DNA from: Woeseia sp037968755
Lineage (GTDB): Bacteria; Pseudomonadota; Gammaproteobacteria; Steroidobacterales; Woeseiaceae
Assembly (NCBI GenBank): GCA_037968755.1
Contig: JBBKWB010000024.1
Location: 1 to 64,000, forward strand
Reading direction: 5' to 3'
DNA: 64,000 bases
The notes beneath the pieces are model-generated. The model was given only the letters and a program-made list of their open reading frames with translations, searched no databases and was not told the DNA's origin. This document shows positions 37,347 through 45,352 of this stretch, in pieces; positions within the stretch are counted from its first letter, which is position 1; the number at the start of each line of letters is the position of its first letter. The position numbers were made by a program, and so were the translations under genes.

Positions 37347-38198
37347 CTATTTCGCAAGCCAGGGAACCACTTGTTGCTCCTGAACGCCGAGACCATCGAT
37401 ACCCAGACTAATACAGTCACCCGATTTCAGGTATCGCTGTGGCTTCAGCCCCATTCCAACACCAAACGGCGTGCCGGTAGATATAATGTCCCCAGGTTGC
37501 AATGTCATGTATTGGCTGATGTAACTCACCAGATGTTCAACACCGAAAATCATTTCACGGGTATTACTCCGTTGCATTTCCTCGCCGTTGACACTCAGCC
37601 AGATACCAAGCGCGGCGACATCCTCAATTTCATCTCGCGTTACGAGCCATGGACCCGTCGGCCCGAACGTATCCGCGCTTTTGCCCTTGACCCACTGGCC
37701 GGTACCTTCAAGCTGGAACGCCCGCTCGCTAACATCGTTGACAACGCAATATCCCGCAATGTAATCCCCCGCATGTTGCTCATCAACGTAGGAACATTGA
37801 CTGCCGATAACGATTGCCAGCTCAACTTCCCAGTCCACCTTCTTCCCATTTCGGGGAATCATGACATCGTCATACGCTCCACAAATTGCACTGGGCGACT
37901 TCATGAACAAGATGGGTTCTGCGGGCTCTTCCATACCCGCTTCTCGTGCATGATCAGCGTAGTTCAAACCCACACAGACGAATTGTGAGGTAGAACCGAC
38001 ACAGGGCCCGTATCTTTCAGACCGCGAGACGATCGGTAGTTGATCGACATCCAGGGCCCGAAGTTGATCCAGACCCGCAGGCGACAGAACGGCGCCCGAC
38101 AGATCGCCGATTACGCCTGCCAGGGAACGAACCGATTTATCGGGTGCAATTATCACAGGCGTTTCATTGCCCCGTGTACCAACCCTAGCAAGTTTCAT
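37347..38198 (-). CDS. Fumarylacetoacetate hydrolase family protein
   Basis: A 283-residue FAH-fold enzyme. The metal site is visible as Glu, Glu, Asp in the family pattern around VCVGLNYADHA, EPILFMKSPSAI and VDWEVELAIVIG; GDIISTGTPFGVG lies near the C-terminus. Such proteins cleave diketo acids or hydrate 2-oxo-3-deoxy acids. In the Xanthomonas-type L-fucose route an FAH protein splits 2,4-diketo-3-deoxy-L-fuconate into pyruvate and lactate, which would fit the dehydratases and SDRs in this locus. Its start overlaps the aminotransferase stop by four bases, so it is the second gene of that operon. Confidence 0.9.
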   Translation of the reverse strand: MKLARVGTRGNETPVIIAPDKSVRSLAGVIGDLSGAVLSPAGLDQLRALDVDQLPIVSRSERYGPCVGSTSQFVCVGLNYADHAREAGMEEPAEPILFMKSPSAICGAYDDVMIPRNGKKVDWEVELAIVIGSQCSYVDEQHAGDYIAGYCVVNDVSERAFQLEGTGQWVKGKSADTFGPTGPWLVTRDEIEDVAALGIWLSVNGEEMQRSNTREMIFGVEHLVSYISQYMTLQPGDIISTGTPFGVGMGLKPQRYLKSGDCISLGIDGLGVQEQQVVPWLAK

Positions 38199-39514
38199 AG
38201 GACAGACTCGAATTGGTCGAGCATGAAATCAATATCCTGTTCGCTGTGCGCTGCTGAAATGGAACATTGCTTCGTGGCGATCGGCACGAAGTAGATACCT
38301 TCCGCTATCAGTTTCCGCCGCACCTCCACATCCCGGTCAAAATCATGATTCGTCAACATGTCGTGAAAATCTCTCGGCTTGTGGTCCATAAAATAGAAGG
38401 AAAATGCCGATCCCACTCGCGCGACGCAACCGTCAATGCCCTTCGCCTTAAAAATACTCTGAATACCCTCTTCAGCCCGGCTTCCAAGATTCTCAAGATG
38501 CGCAAATATTTCGCTCCCCTTATTCTTGAGAAGGTTGACTGTCGCAATTGCAGCCGAAACAGCAACCGGGTGTCCGTTATACGTTCCCGCGACCAGCGGC
38601 CGTTTACTGGGATCCTCCGCCGCAATCAAGTCCAGGTATTTCGACTTGCCGCCCAGCATGGCGATCGGAAAGCCATTGGCAACTGCCTTGCCGTAGGTCA
38701 CAAGATCAGGCCGCACATTGGCAGCGGCCGCGTAACCTCCAACACCCTGCCGAAAGCCGGTCTTGACTTCGTCAAAAATCAGCAAGAAGCCAAGCTCATC
38801 GGCCAGCGATCGAAGACCGCTCAGGTAGCCTTTTTCTGGCTTGATAACACCAACATTCTGTAAGACCGGCTCGGTGAGCACAGCAGCGACCGAATACTTT
38901 TCGCACACGTAGCGCACGGACGCCAGGTCGTTGAAATTTACAACGTGGACGAGACCGTGCCGCTCAATAAGAGTACCTGCGCCGAGTGGTTTAACCGGGT
39001 ATTCGCCGGGAGAAACTCTTGGTCCAATTTCCTCCAGCGAATTGAAAACGTTGCACGCGACTTCATCACCGTTCCCGTTGTATCCACCCTGCATAACTAT
39101 GAAATGATCCCGACCGGTAACTGCACGACTGAGCTTGACCGCCAGTGCTGTCGCTTCACTGCCGGTGTTCAGCAGCGTGACTTTCTCCAACGAATCAATC
39201 TCAGTACAGAGAAGAGCCGCCAACTCGCCTTCCAGGTCAGTAGGACCGGATCCGAAAAGGCTCTTGCGATTACTTATCGCCGCAATAACGGCATTGTTTA
39301 TTGCTTCTTCATTGTGACCTAACAAATGAGGGGCAAACGCCGCGTGGAAATCCAGATACTTATTGCCATCCGAATCCCACATGTAAGCGCCGTCGCCACG
39401 CACGAAGGCTATCGACGGCGACACGATACGGTTGATTGAACTAACACCGCCCGGTATGTACTTTTTGCTCAATTCGGACCATCGCGCCGAAACCTTCTGA
39501 GCTTTCTCGCTCAT
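38195..39514 (-). CDS. Class III aminotransferase (glutamate-1-semialdehyde-aminomutase-like)
   Basis: A 439-residue PLP enzyme. GSEATALAVKLSR at about 118-130 binds the cofactor phosphate, Asp248 in FDEVKTGFR contacts the pyridine nitrogen, and Lys276 in YGKAVANGFP is the Schiff-base residue. It resembles GSA aminomutases, but its catabolic setting and the coupled FAH gene argue for a transaminase or aminomutase acting on a substrate-derived amine. An operator lies about 80 bases upstream of the ATG, placing this two-gene operon in the regulon. Confidence 0.9.
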   Translation of the reverse strand: MSEKAQKVSARWSELSKKYIPGGVSSINRIVSPSIAFVRGDGAYMWDSDGNKYLDFHAAFAPHLLGHNEEAINNAVIAAISNRKSLFGSGPTDLEGELAALLCTEIDSLEKVTLLNTGSEATALAVKLSRAVTGRDHFIVMQGGYNGNGDEVACNVFNSLEEIGPRVSPGEYPVKPLGAGTLIERHGLVHVVNFNDLASVRYVCEKYSVAAVLTEPVLQNVGVIKPEKGYLSGLRSLADELGFLLIFDEVKTGFRQGVGGYAAAANVRPDLVTYGKAVANGFPIAMLGGKSKYLDLIAAEDPSKRPLVAGTYNGHPVAVSAAIATVNLLKNKGSEIFAHLENLGSRAEEGIQSIFKAKGIDGCVARVGSAFSFYFMDHKPRDFHDMLTNHDFDRDVEVRRKLIAEGIYFVPIATKQCSISAAHSEQDIDFMLDQFESVL

Positions 39515-39594
39515 TCTTGTACCCCTGTTCCCATACTGTTCTTCTTCCGTGTTCGGATCAGCCGTGGAGTCCCTCCCCGGATTTGTGCAAGCAC

Positions 39595-39606
39595 TTTAAC
39601 GTTATA
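39595..39606. promoter_or_regulatory. LacI-type operator 8 (aminotransferase/FAH promoter)
   Basis: TTTAACGTTATA, one base from consensus and identical to operator 5, about 80 bases upstream of the aminotransferase ATG and just beyond the regulator gene stop. Confidence 0.72.
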
Positions 39607-39764
39607 GCGCTTTCAGAGTCAAGTTCCGATAACCAAATTTGGCTATTGAATATCGCAGTGCTGGGGGGGGTGGGCTCATTTTCCACGGAATCGGAAAAGG
39701 CCAGATCGCATCGAATGGCTGTTTTGCATCGAGATACCCGACGCCCGAAGCGCGACATGCCGGG

Positions 39765-40802
39765 CTAGGTCGAGTCGCCTACGACGAGCTGCGTTGGAAA
39801 CACGATATTCTTGCGTTCGAATTGGCCAGTGTTAAGTCTCTCAAGCAACACTTCACCGGCCCTCCGTCCCATTTCATAAGCCGGTGACAAAACCGTTGTT
39901 AATGTCGGGGTCGCAAGCTTCCACGCCTGGAAACCGTTGAATCCAGCCACCTTGACGTTGCGCGGTACATTGAATCCTTGATCTTCACACATCCGCATCG
40001 CGGCGATTCCCATTGGATCCGTCGCGCCTACAATTGCGTCCGGCTTGGAATGTGCCAGATATTGTCTAACCGCATCCTGTACATCGTCGAAACTTTCCGT
40101 TACCGATTTGATAGTTTCGCAATCAACTTTTCGACTGGCCTCATCGAAAGCCAAGCGCAATCCGCGTTCTCGTTGTTCGACTGCTGGCCAGTCAGTATTC
40201 GGCCGAATAAATAGCACTTTCTTAACCTTGCGTGCTACCAGGTGTACGCCCAACTGGTGCCCTGCTCCTTCGTCCTCCTGCCGAACAATCGCTATGTCTG
40301 CGCCACGACAGCGCACTGGTTCCTGAAAAACAACGGTCGGTTGGTTTATCGACTTCAAGAAGTCTATGTTCAACTGGCGTTCTTGTTCGGGCCCGCACAA
40401 AATGGCACATAGCGCATCATTGCTTGCCTTGCTTAGTATGTTTGCCTTTCCGAATTTCTCTGGAACTATTCCCTGTATATCCAGGGAATAGTCATTCGCA
40501 CTCAGGACATTGCTGAGACCACTGACAAGCTGGGAGATGAACGGGTCACTCAGAAATGCAGGATCGTCGTCCGAAATGACCATTCCAATCGAGCGGGACG
40601 CCGATGCTCGCAAATTCTGAGCGCTGACATTGGGCCGGTAGTTAAGGCGCTTGATCTCTCGTTCGACCTTCGTTCGGGTCTTGTCGCTAACGGCGCCCGT
40701 TCGCCCTCGAATGACATTTGAAACCGTCATGACAGACACGCCAGCCGCGATCGAGACATCCTTAAGTGTGGTCCGGTTACTCTTTGCCATTTTTCGATCC
40801 AT
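39765..40802 (-). CDS. LacI family transcriptional regulator
   Basis: A 345-residue repressor-type protein. The helix-turn-helix lies at about residues 13-33 (TLKDVSIAAGVSVMTVSNVIRG), the hinge region follows (YRPNVSAQNLRAS), then a periplasmic-binding-protein-like ligand domain with VVFQEP, DAIVGATDPMGIAAM and KVAGFNGFQAW. Two starts are possible, ATG 40802 and ATG 40790; both leave the helix-turn-helix intact. It is the only regulator in the catabolic region and so the natural candidate to bind the nine TTTAACGTTACA palindromes. No matching site precedes its own gene, suggesting it is not autoregulated through that motif. Confidence 0.93.
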   Translation of the reverse strand: MDRKMAKSNRTTLKDVSIAAGVSVMTVSNVIRGRTGAVSDKTRTKVEREIKRLNYRPNVSAQNLRASASRSIGMVISDDDPAFLSDPFISQLVSGLSNVLSANDYSLDIQGIVPEKFGKANILSKASNDALCAILCGPEQERQLNIDFLKSINQPTVVFQEPVRCRGADIAIVRQEDEGAGHQLGVHLVARKVKKVLFIRPNTDWPAVEQRERGLRLAFDEASRKVDCETIKSVTESFDDVQDAVRQYLAHSKPDAIVGATDPMGIAAMRMCEDQGFNVPRNVKVAGFNGFQAWKLATPTLTTVLSPAYEMGRRAGEVLLERLNTGQFERKNIVFPTQLVVGDST

Positions 40803-41223
40803 TGTGCCCCGGGGTCAATCTATCGCCTGCCGAGTCTTGTATCAATCGATTTGTGTTGTGGTGACCGCCCCCTCTGACAGGCAAAGCTGTTCAGTTGATG
40901 AAGCTCGTCTTATCGGATGCCAGAATCAATACACCGTTTACAGTGTCAGTCCCACTTGCCATTCTACCTATCCGCTGCTGATCTATCACGGCCTGCTTGT
41001 CAGTTTTGACGTCAGGTAGCCACCGCAAACGATGCAGCAGCAGAATTCTCTACCCGCCAGGGAATACCTTGATGTTTTAACTGGCTCACCTGCTCTAACG
41101 AGGGAGTCGATTGCCAAGAAAAATACTGAGAAGCCCGCTAGTACCAGTTAGTCCAGATTGCCCGGTGCAATACAGTAATTTTCGATGATCAAAGAACCGC
41201 CGCCTTGTTCGTTAACGCGTTAT
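40803..41223. other. Intergenic gap upstream of the LacI-family gene
   Basis: 421 bases with no supported gene. It should contain the regulator promoter. A GTTAACGCGTTA block near 41211 resembles the operator but has a wider centre and lies at a gene 3' end, so it is not counted as one. Confidence 0.45.
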
Positions 41224-42402
41224 TTACCAGTCACCCACCGAACCATCGGCGTAGAAGACTCGTTGCAGCAATTCCTCTTTGTAGGGGTGTTTGGCCACCT
41301 CCTTTTCATTGATTTCAATGCCGAGGCCCGGCTTGTCGCTAGCCCGAACGGTCCGGGTCTTCTCATCGAGCTGGTAGCCAGGACTCGCAACGTCGTGTCG
41401 CCACGGAACGTCTGAATCGACCGTCTCGCAAATCACGTAGTCCGGAGTCGCAAATCCGAACTCGATTGACGCCGCAGTACTGACCGGGCCTTGCGGGTTA
41501 TGCGGCGCTACGGCGACTCGATGCGCTTCGGCGATCGCCGCAATTTTTCGAACCGCAGTTAGCCCACCGCAATGCGTGATGTCCGGTTGAATTACGTCGC
41601 ACGCACCGAGCGCGAGCAGGTCCTTGAACTGACTTAAGTGCGTCAGACGCTCGCCCGTTGCGATTGGAGTAGAAACCGCCGCTTTGATTTGCGCCATTTC
41701 CGCAGCAGATTCAGGCCAACAAATTTCCTCAAGAAAATATAAGCCATAGGGCTCCAGCGCCTCTGCGAAACGTCGACCCATCGCGGGTGATGGCCGCGCG
41801 TGGCAGTCAACCATTATGTCGACGTCGGGGCCCACAGCGTCTCGCATCGACTCGACCGCAGCTGCTGCTGCGTTGACTGGCTTGTTCCCTTCAAGCGCCA
41901 TTGTTGGTGGTACCGCCATCGATTTGAACGCCGAAAATCCGCGACCAACGGCCTCGGACGCAAGCTCGCCGAATCGACTCGCATTGTCGGCCGGTGTTTC
42001 ATAGAAGTCTTCCATGCGTCCGCCGCCTAGGTGGCAATAGAGGCGCACGTAATCGCGAACCGGCCCTCCCCACAGACGGTGACAAGGGACCCCGTGAATT
42101 TTTCCGAGAATATCCCACAGCGCGATATCAATTCCCGAAATAGCAGTCGCTCGTACGATGCCCGAACCGTGCCAGAAATGCTGCCGAAACATGGATTGCC
42201 ACAAATGCTCTATGCGGACTGGATCCTCACCAACCAGCAGGGGCGAAAGATCCGCGATTGCGCCAACGACCGACTGCGTATGCCACTCCAGCGTGGCCTC
42301 GCCCCACCCAATCAAGCCCGGCTGATCGGTTTCGATTTTCACAAACACCCAATTGCGCATTCGAGCGTTGCAAACCAGCGTGTTGATTTTCGTAATTTTC
42401 AT
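41224..42402 (-). CDS. Enolase-superfamily dehydratase, D-galactonate dehydratase-like
   Basis: A 392-residue mandelate racemase/enolase-family protein. Metal ligands are Asp199 (VDCH), Glu225 (FLEEI) and Glu251 (TGER). The catalytic His301 is in VAPHNPQGP, and QPDITHCGGLTA is the galactonate-dehydratase signature region. It would dehydrate an aldonic acid to a 2-keto-3-deoxy acid in the cytoplasm. The ATG has only a weak ribosome site. An operator lies about 155 bases upstream. It differs from the enolase-family enzyme at 30528-31646, so the two are unlikely to be redundant. Confidence 0.89.
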   Translation of the reverse strand: MKITKINTLVCNARMRNWVFVKIETDQPGLIGWGEATLEWHTQSVVGAIADLSPLLVGEDPVRIEHLWQSMFRQHFWHGSGIVRATAISGIDIALWDILGKIHGVPCHRLWGGPVRDYVRLYCHLGGGRMEDFYETPADNASRFGELASEAVGRGFSAFKSMAVPPTMALEGNKPVNAAAAAVESMRDAVGPDVDIMVDCHARPSPAMGRRFAEALEPYGLYFLEEICWPESAAEMAQIKAAVSTPIATGERLTHLSQFKDLLALGACDVIQPDITHCGGLTAVRKIAAIAEAHRVAVAPHNPQGPVSTAASIEFGFATPDYVICETVDSDVPWRHDVASPGYQLDEKTRTVRASDKPGLGIEINEKEVAKHPYKEELLQRVFYADGSVGDW

Positions 42403-42557
42403 AATTGTTGATTTTCTTATTTGGGCAACAAAGAACGAAGAGCACCCTCGTCACGTAATGATTGGTCGAACATGTTGCGGCACGTTAGTGGCAGCCCCTT
42501 AGCGAAGTGCGACTCCATGCGCGATGATATCGGGTAATGGTTAACTTACAATTTCAG

Positions 42558-42569
42558 TTTAACGTTACA
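42558..42569. promoter_or_regulatory. LacI-type operator 9 (dehydratase promoter)
   Basis: TTTAACGTTACA, exact consensus, about 155 bases upstream of the galactonate-dehydratase-like gene. It is the rightmost site and marks the apparent edge of the regulon. Confidence 0.75.
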
Positions 42570-42962
42570 ATTTCATACTTGTCAATCAATCGAGTCGCCC
42601 CAGTACTGCAAATCATTCAACAGAGATCTTAACCGTAATCAACTTTTTCTATACTCTTAGAGATAGGGCAACGGAAGAACAAATTGTGTAGCCAGTGGCC
42701 AATTCTATGAGACAGCACACTAAAGCTGAAAATGCCCAATCACCGTTACTGAGTCAGCACTTCAGAATACTTGGCGCGCCTCTGTCTCGTAGAATTGCGC
42801 AGCTGCGTCGATAAGGAATTGTTGCAATTGAAGTGCGCCCAGTATCAGTGGGACGAGATTCGTGGTTCTGAAATATCGACCTGATGCGCTTGAAACGCCT
42901 GCTGCCGGCCAGAATAACCAACTTCAGTCTGAGAAATTATAGAGCAAGCTTACCCGGCCAAA
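42570..42962. other. Gene-poor stretch at the regulon boundary
   Basis: No supported gene in either strand. It separates the AT-richer catabolic locus from the remnants and GC-rich cluster to the right. Decayed DNA seems likely given the broken genes that follow. Confidence 0.5.
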
Positions 42963-43079
42963 TTACTCGTAGATGACATTTTCCGTTTCGTATTCGTCAT
43001 TATCCGCCGGGATCTTCCCAGTCCCCTTCATCACTACATCTTTACTCACCGTAATGGGCTCGCAGTTGGTCAGGTGCAA
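42963..43079 (-). pseudogene. Short coding-like remnant
   Basis: A 38-codon minus-strand frame between TGA and TAA encodes LHLTNCEPITVSKDVVMKGT and then an acidic tail (GKIPADNDEYETENVIYE). The Asn-Cys ladder and regular hydrophobic spacing are protein-like and recall parallel beta-helix lyases, but it is too short to assign. It lies next to the polysaccharide-lyase fragment on the same strand. Confidence 0.3.
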
Positions 43080-43094
43080 TCAACTGAACGCAGT

Positions 43095-43541
43095 CTAATT
43101 AGCGGGCATAACTTCACTGACGCTGAAGTTGGCGAAGCGAACCGATTCTTCGTCATAGCGGAGATTGTCCAAATCAAGGATGGAACGGTAGATGCCCCAC
43201 TTGGGGCGCACAAAGTGGCTGGCGTCTTCGCCGCGCCACAGATCAAGACTGCTTTCGTCGATGTTGAAAATGACTTCACCGTCACGCAATCGGGTGACGA
43301 TCAGGCGCAGGCCGCCAGATTCGGCAAAGGTCACACGGCAATACGCCTCAAGCCATTCACCGGTTACCGTGCTCCAATCTCGGCGCTGCAGAATCGTGTC
43401 TTGCTGAAGTGGGCTGTAGCGCACCTCGATGCCGTCCTCGCCACTTCGTTCCGCGCCGGAGATAGTGAGAAGCGGGTGGCTGTCCGGGCCACCAACCGCT
43501 TTCAGTTGGAAAAAATGCGAGAACCGCGTGGACACTTCCAT
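43095..43541 (-). pseudogene. C-terminal fragment of a heparin-lyase-fold polysaccharide lyase
   Basis: A 148-codon frame with no signal peptide or complete domain. It has FSHFFQLKAV near the start, a W...TVTGEWLEAYCRVTF segment, then FVRPKWGIYRSI and LRYDEESVRFANFSV at the end. KWGIYR and the closing VRF.NFSV pattern are characteristic of the concanavalin-like polysaccharide lyase fold (PF14099 type). About half of such a protein is missing at the N-terminus, and a stop lies about six codons upstream of the first ATG. I read it as a broken gene, with a short expressed protein as the less likely alternative. Confidence 0.6.
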
Positions 43542-43559
43542 CTTAGGCTGGCAGGGATA

Positions 43560-43780
43560 AGGTCACCACCGATAACGGCTTGCAACCAGGTCGGAAGGCC
43601 ACGCCTGAGAAATACGGGCGCAAAACTGTGCTAATCATCTGGAAACGTAAGGGCATGAAGGCGCTCAAAATTGCCGACGATAAATCGAACTGACGCCTTG
43701 AAGTTCGCGAATGGTCAAACCTTGAGGCAGTAATGCCTTTGCGGCACGCTTGCCCGCCTTAAGTAATTCGGCTCAATTCC
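43560..43780. other. Decayed sequence with short open frames
   Basis: On the minus strand a 36-codon frame at about 43670-43780 reads AELLKAGKRAAKALLPQGLT and ends in YRRQF. On the plus strand a Lys-rich frame runs from about 43557 to a TGA near 43692. Neither has a recognisable family, and both overlap nothing else. This is probably debris between the lyase fragment and the creatininase-like gene. Confidence 0.35.
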
Positions 43781-44647
43781 TTAATTCTGTTTTTTCGCGT
43801 GCTCGATTGCAGCCGCGGTTTTTTCAACGCGATACTGAAGCACCGCGTTGCCAATGCTCCTGATGGCAGGAAGATCTGCGATTGAGACGCCATTGATCGA
43901 GGCCTTACCGGCAGCGAGGCGCTGACGATAGCGGACCGTCTCCGGATCGCCAGCCAGCATCAGTGACGTTATGACGATGTCGTCATGGAGGCCCTCGTCC
44001 GTCGTCTGCTCCACACCGAAGTCTTCCTTAAGCAGGTCGAAGCCATCGAAGTAGGACCGGTAATACTCGGGCACGAAGTGCGCGCGGGCGTCTTTCCATT
44101 GCGCATTCATCTCTCTCGCGACGACTTCCATCCCGTCCTGGTTGCCGCCGCTATCGCCGATGAAGACGATGTCCGTGAAGCCGTGGGTTTCCAGGCTCTC
44201 TGCGATATCAGTAAGTATTGCGCGGTAGGTCTCCTGCCGCATGCTGATCGTGCCGGGGTAACGCATGTGACCGGAGGGCTCGTTGATATCGCCCTCGGGT
44301 ACGAGTTTCAGGATTGGCGCGCAGAGGGCGTCGCCGAGCTTGCGGGCTATAGCCTCGCAGGATTGCTCGAGGACATAATTGTGCTTGCCGAGGGCAAGAT
44401 AAGGACCGTTCTGCTCAATACCGCCGGTGGGGATGATGATGGTCGTCGTACCCGCCGCGAGCGCATCGCGCACTTCCATCCAGGTCATCTCCTCCAGCCA
44501 GATGCTGCCAATCGCTTCAATGGGGCGCTCGGCTGCCAGTTCCCGCTCATATGCAAGTTGCGCCGGGTCGGTGGACTGGGCGCCAGCAGACGCCGAGGCC
44601 AGCAAGGCGATTACAGAAAGGGCGGAAATGACCTTGGGAAGTTTCAT
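43781..44647 (-). CDS. Exported creatininase family amidohydrolase
   Basis: A 288-residue protein of the creatininase family, metal-dependent enzymes that open cyclic amides. A Sec signal peptide (ALSVIALLASASAGAQS) is at the N-terminus, unusual because most creatininases are cytoplasmic; this one probably works in the periplasm. Family motifs include PTGGIEQNGPYLALGKHN (metal Glu and His), GHMRYPGTISM and FIGDSGGNQ. The start is ATG 44647 with GGAAC five bases upstream rather than the TTG at 44659. It is the last gene of the GC-rich exported-protein cluster, all on one strand. Confidence 0.88.
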   Translation of the reverse strand: MKLPKVISALSVIALLASASAGAQSTDPAQLAYERELAAERPIEAIGSIWLEEMTWMEVRDALAAGTTTIIIPTGGIEQNGPYLALGKHNYVLEQSCEAIARKLGDALCAPILKLVPEGDINEPSGHMRYPGTISMRQETYRAILTDIAESLETHGFTDIVFIGDSGGNQDGMEVVAREMNAQWKDARAHFVPEYYRSYFDGFDLLKEDFGVEQTTDEGLHDDIVITSLMLAGDPETVRYRQRLAAGKASINGVSIADLPAIRSIGNAVLQYRVEKTAAAIEHAKKQN

Positions 44648-44784
44648 AACAGGTTCCAATACGGTGAGAGAGTCCGGGAAGATGCCTCCGGGGTATAATT
44701 ATTCAGGCAGTCGCCACGGGGCGGCAAACTGGCGCGCGCAAGACCTTGCGATAGTGAAACCTTGAGCTCCGGTTCGTACGGGGA

Positions 44785-45207
44785 TCAAGGTTCGAGAAGT
44801 CGGAAGCCGTCGAGGCCATCGCCCCGGGGGTCGGTAACCGAGTCGTGAAACCGCTGGTGCACGGGTTGCCCTTTGTAGGCCCACTGCAGGTCACCGGTTT
44901 CCCGCTCGATAACTTTCCAGTTGCCAACCTCGGCGCCCTTTTCATCGGCCTTAAGCGGCGGCCAGGCCGCGGCGCAGCTGTCAGTGCACGACGATTTCCC
45001 GTCGCTGTCGTTCTCATTGACGTACAGCGGCCTGAGGCTTGGAAACGCCTTGTAGGACCAGTGGCCGGGCTTGGATTCCGAGAGTGCAACCGCACCCGGG
45101 TGCGCCATAACTTCGGGAGATTCGGCACTCTCGTCGCCAAGAACGGCCTGCGCCGAAAGCAGCGAAGCCACCAAAGTTAAAATACCGATAGTGAGACTAT
45201 TCATCAT
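44785..45207 (-). CDS. Exported PF03640 secreted-repeat protein, small
   Basis: A 140-residue exported protein with an N-terminal signal peptide (GILTLVASLLSAQAVLG). It contains the COG4315/PF03640 repeat: PLYVNENDSDGKSSC, SCAAAWPPLKA, then GNWKVIERETGDLQWAYKGQP. The paired Cys residues could form a disulfide. No biochemical function is established for this repeat. It shares the repeat with the 473-residue protein at 48132-49553, so the cluster encodes two proteins of the type. GGAGAGG precedes the ATG. It lies between the triheme cytochrome and creatininase genes. Confidence 0.85.
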   Translation of the reverse strand: MMNSLTIGILTLVASLLSAQAVLGDESAESPEVMAHPGAVALSESKPGHWSYKAFPSLRPLYVNENDSDGKSSCTDSCAAAWPPLKADEKGAEVGNWKVIERETGDLQWAYKGQPVHQRFHDSVTDPRGDGLDGFRLLEP

Positions 45208-45352
45208 TGCCTCTCCAAATTGTGTCTGATGTCACCTTAAGTCCTGTGGCACCGTCTTTCGGCGGCGACCGGAAAACCGGGCGAGTCACAGACATCGTAA
45301 AAGTTTTGTTCCAAAGCCGGTCAAGGATTCACTGCCGGACCGGACTCCGCGA

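Noticed and set aside
41208..41225. GTTAACGCGTTA block resembling a tenth operator
   Set aside because: The centre is wider than in the nine consensus sites and it lies at a gene 3' end, not in a promoter.
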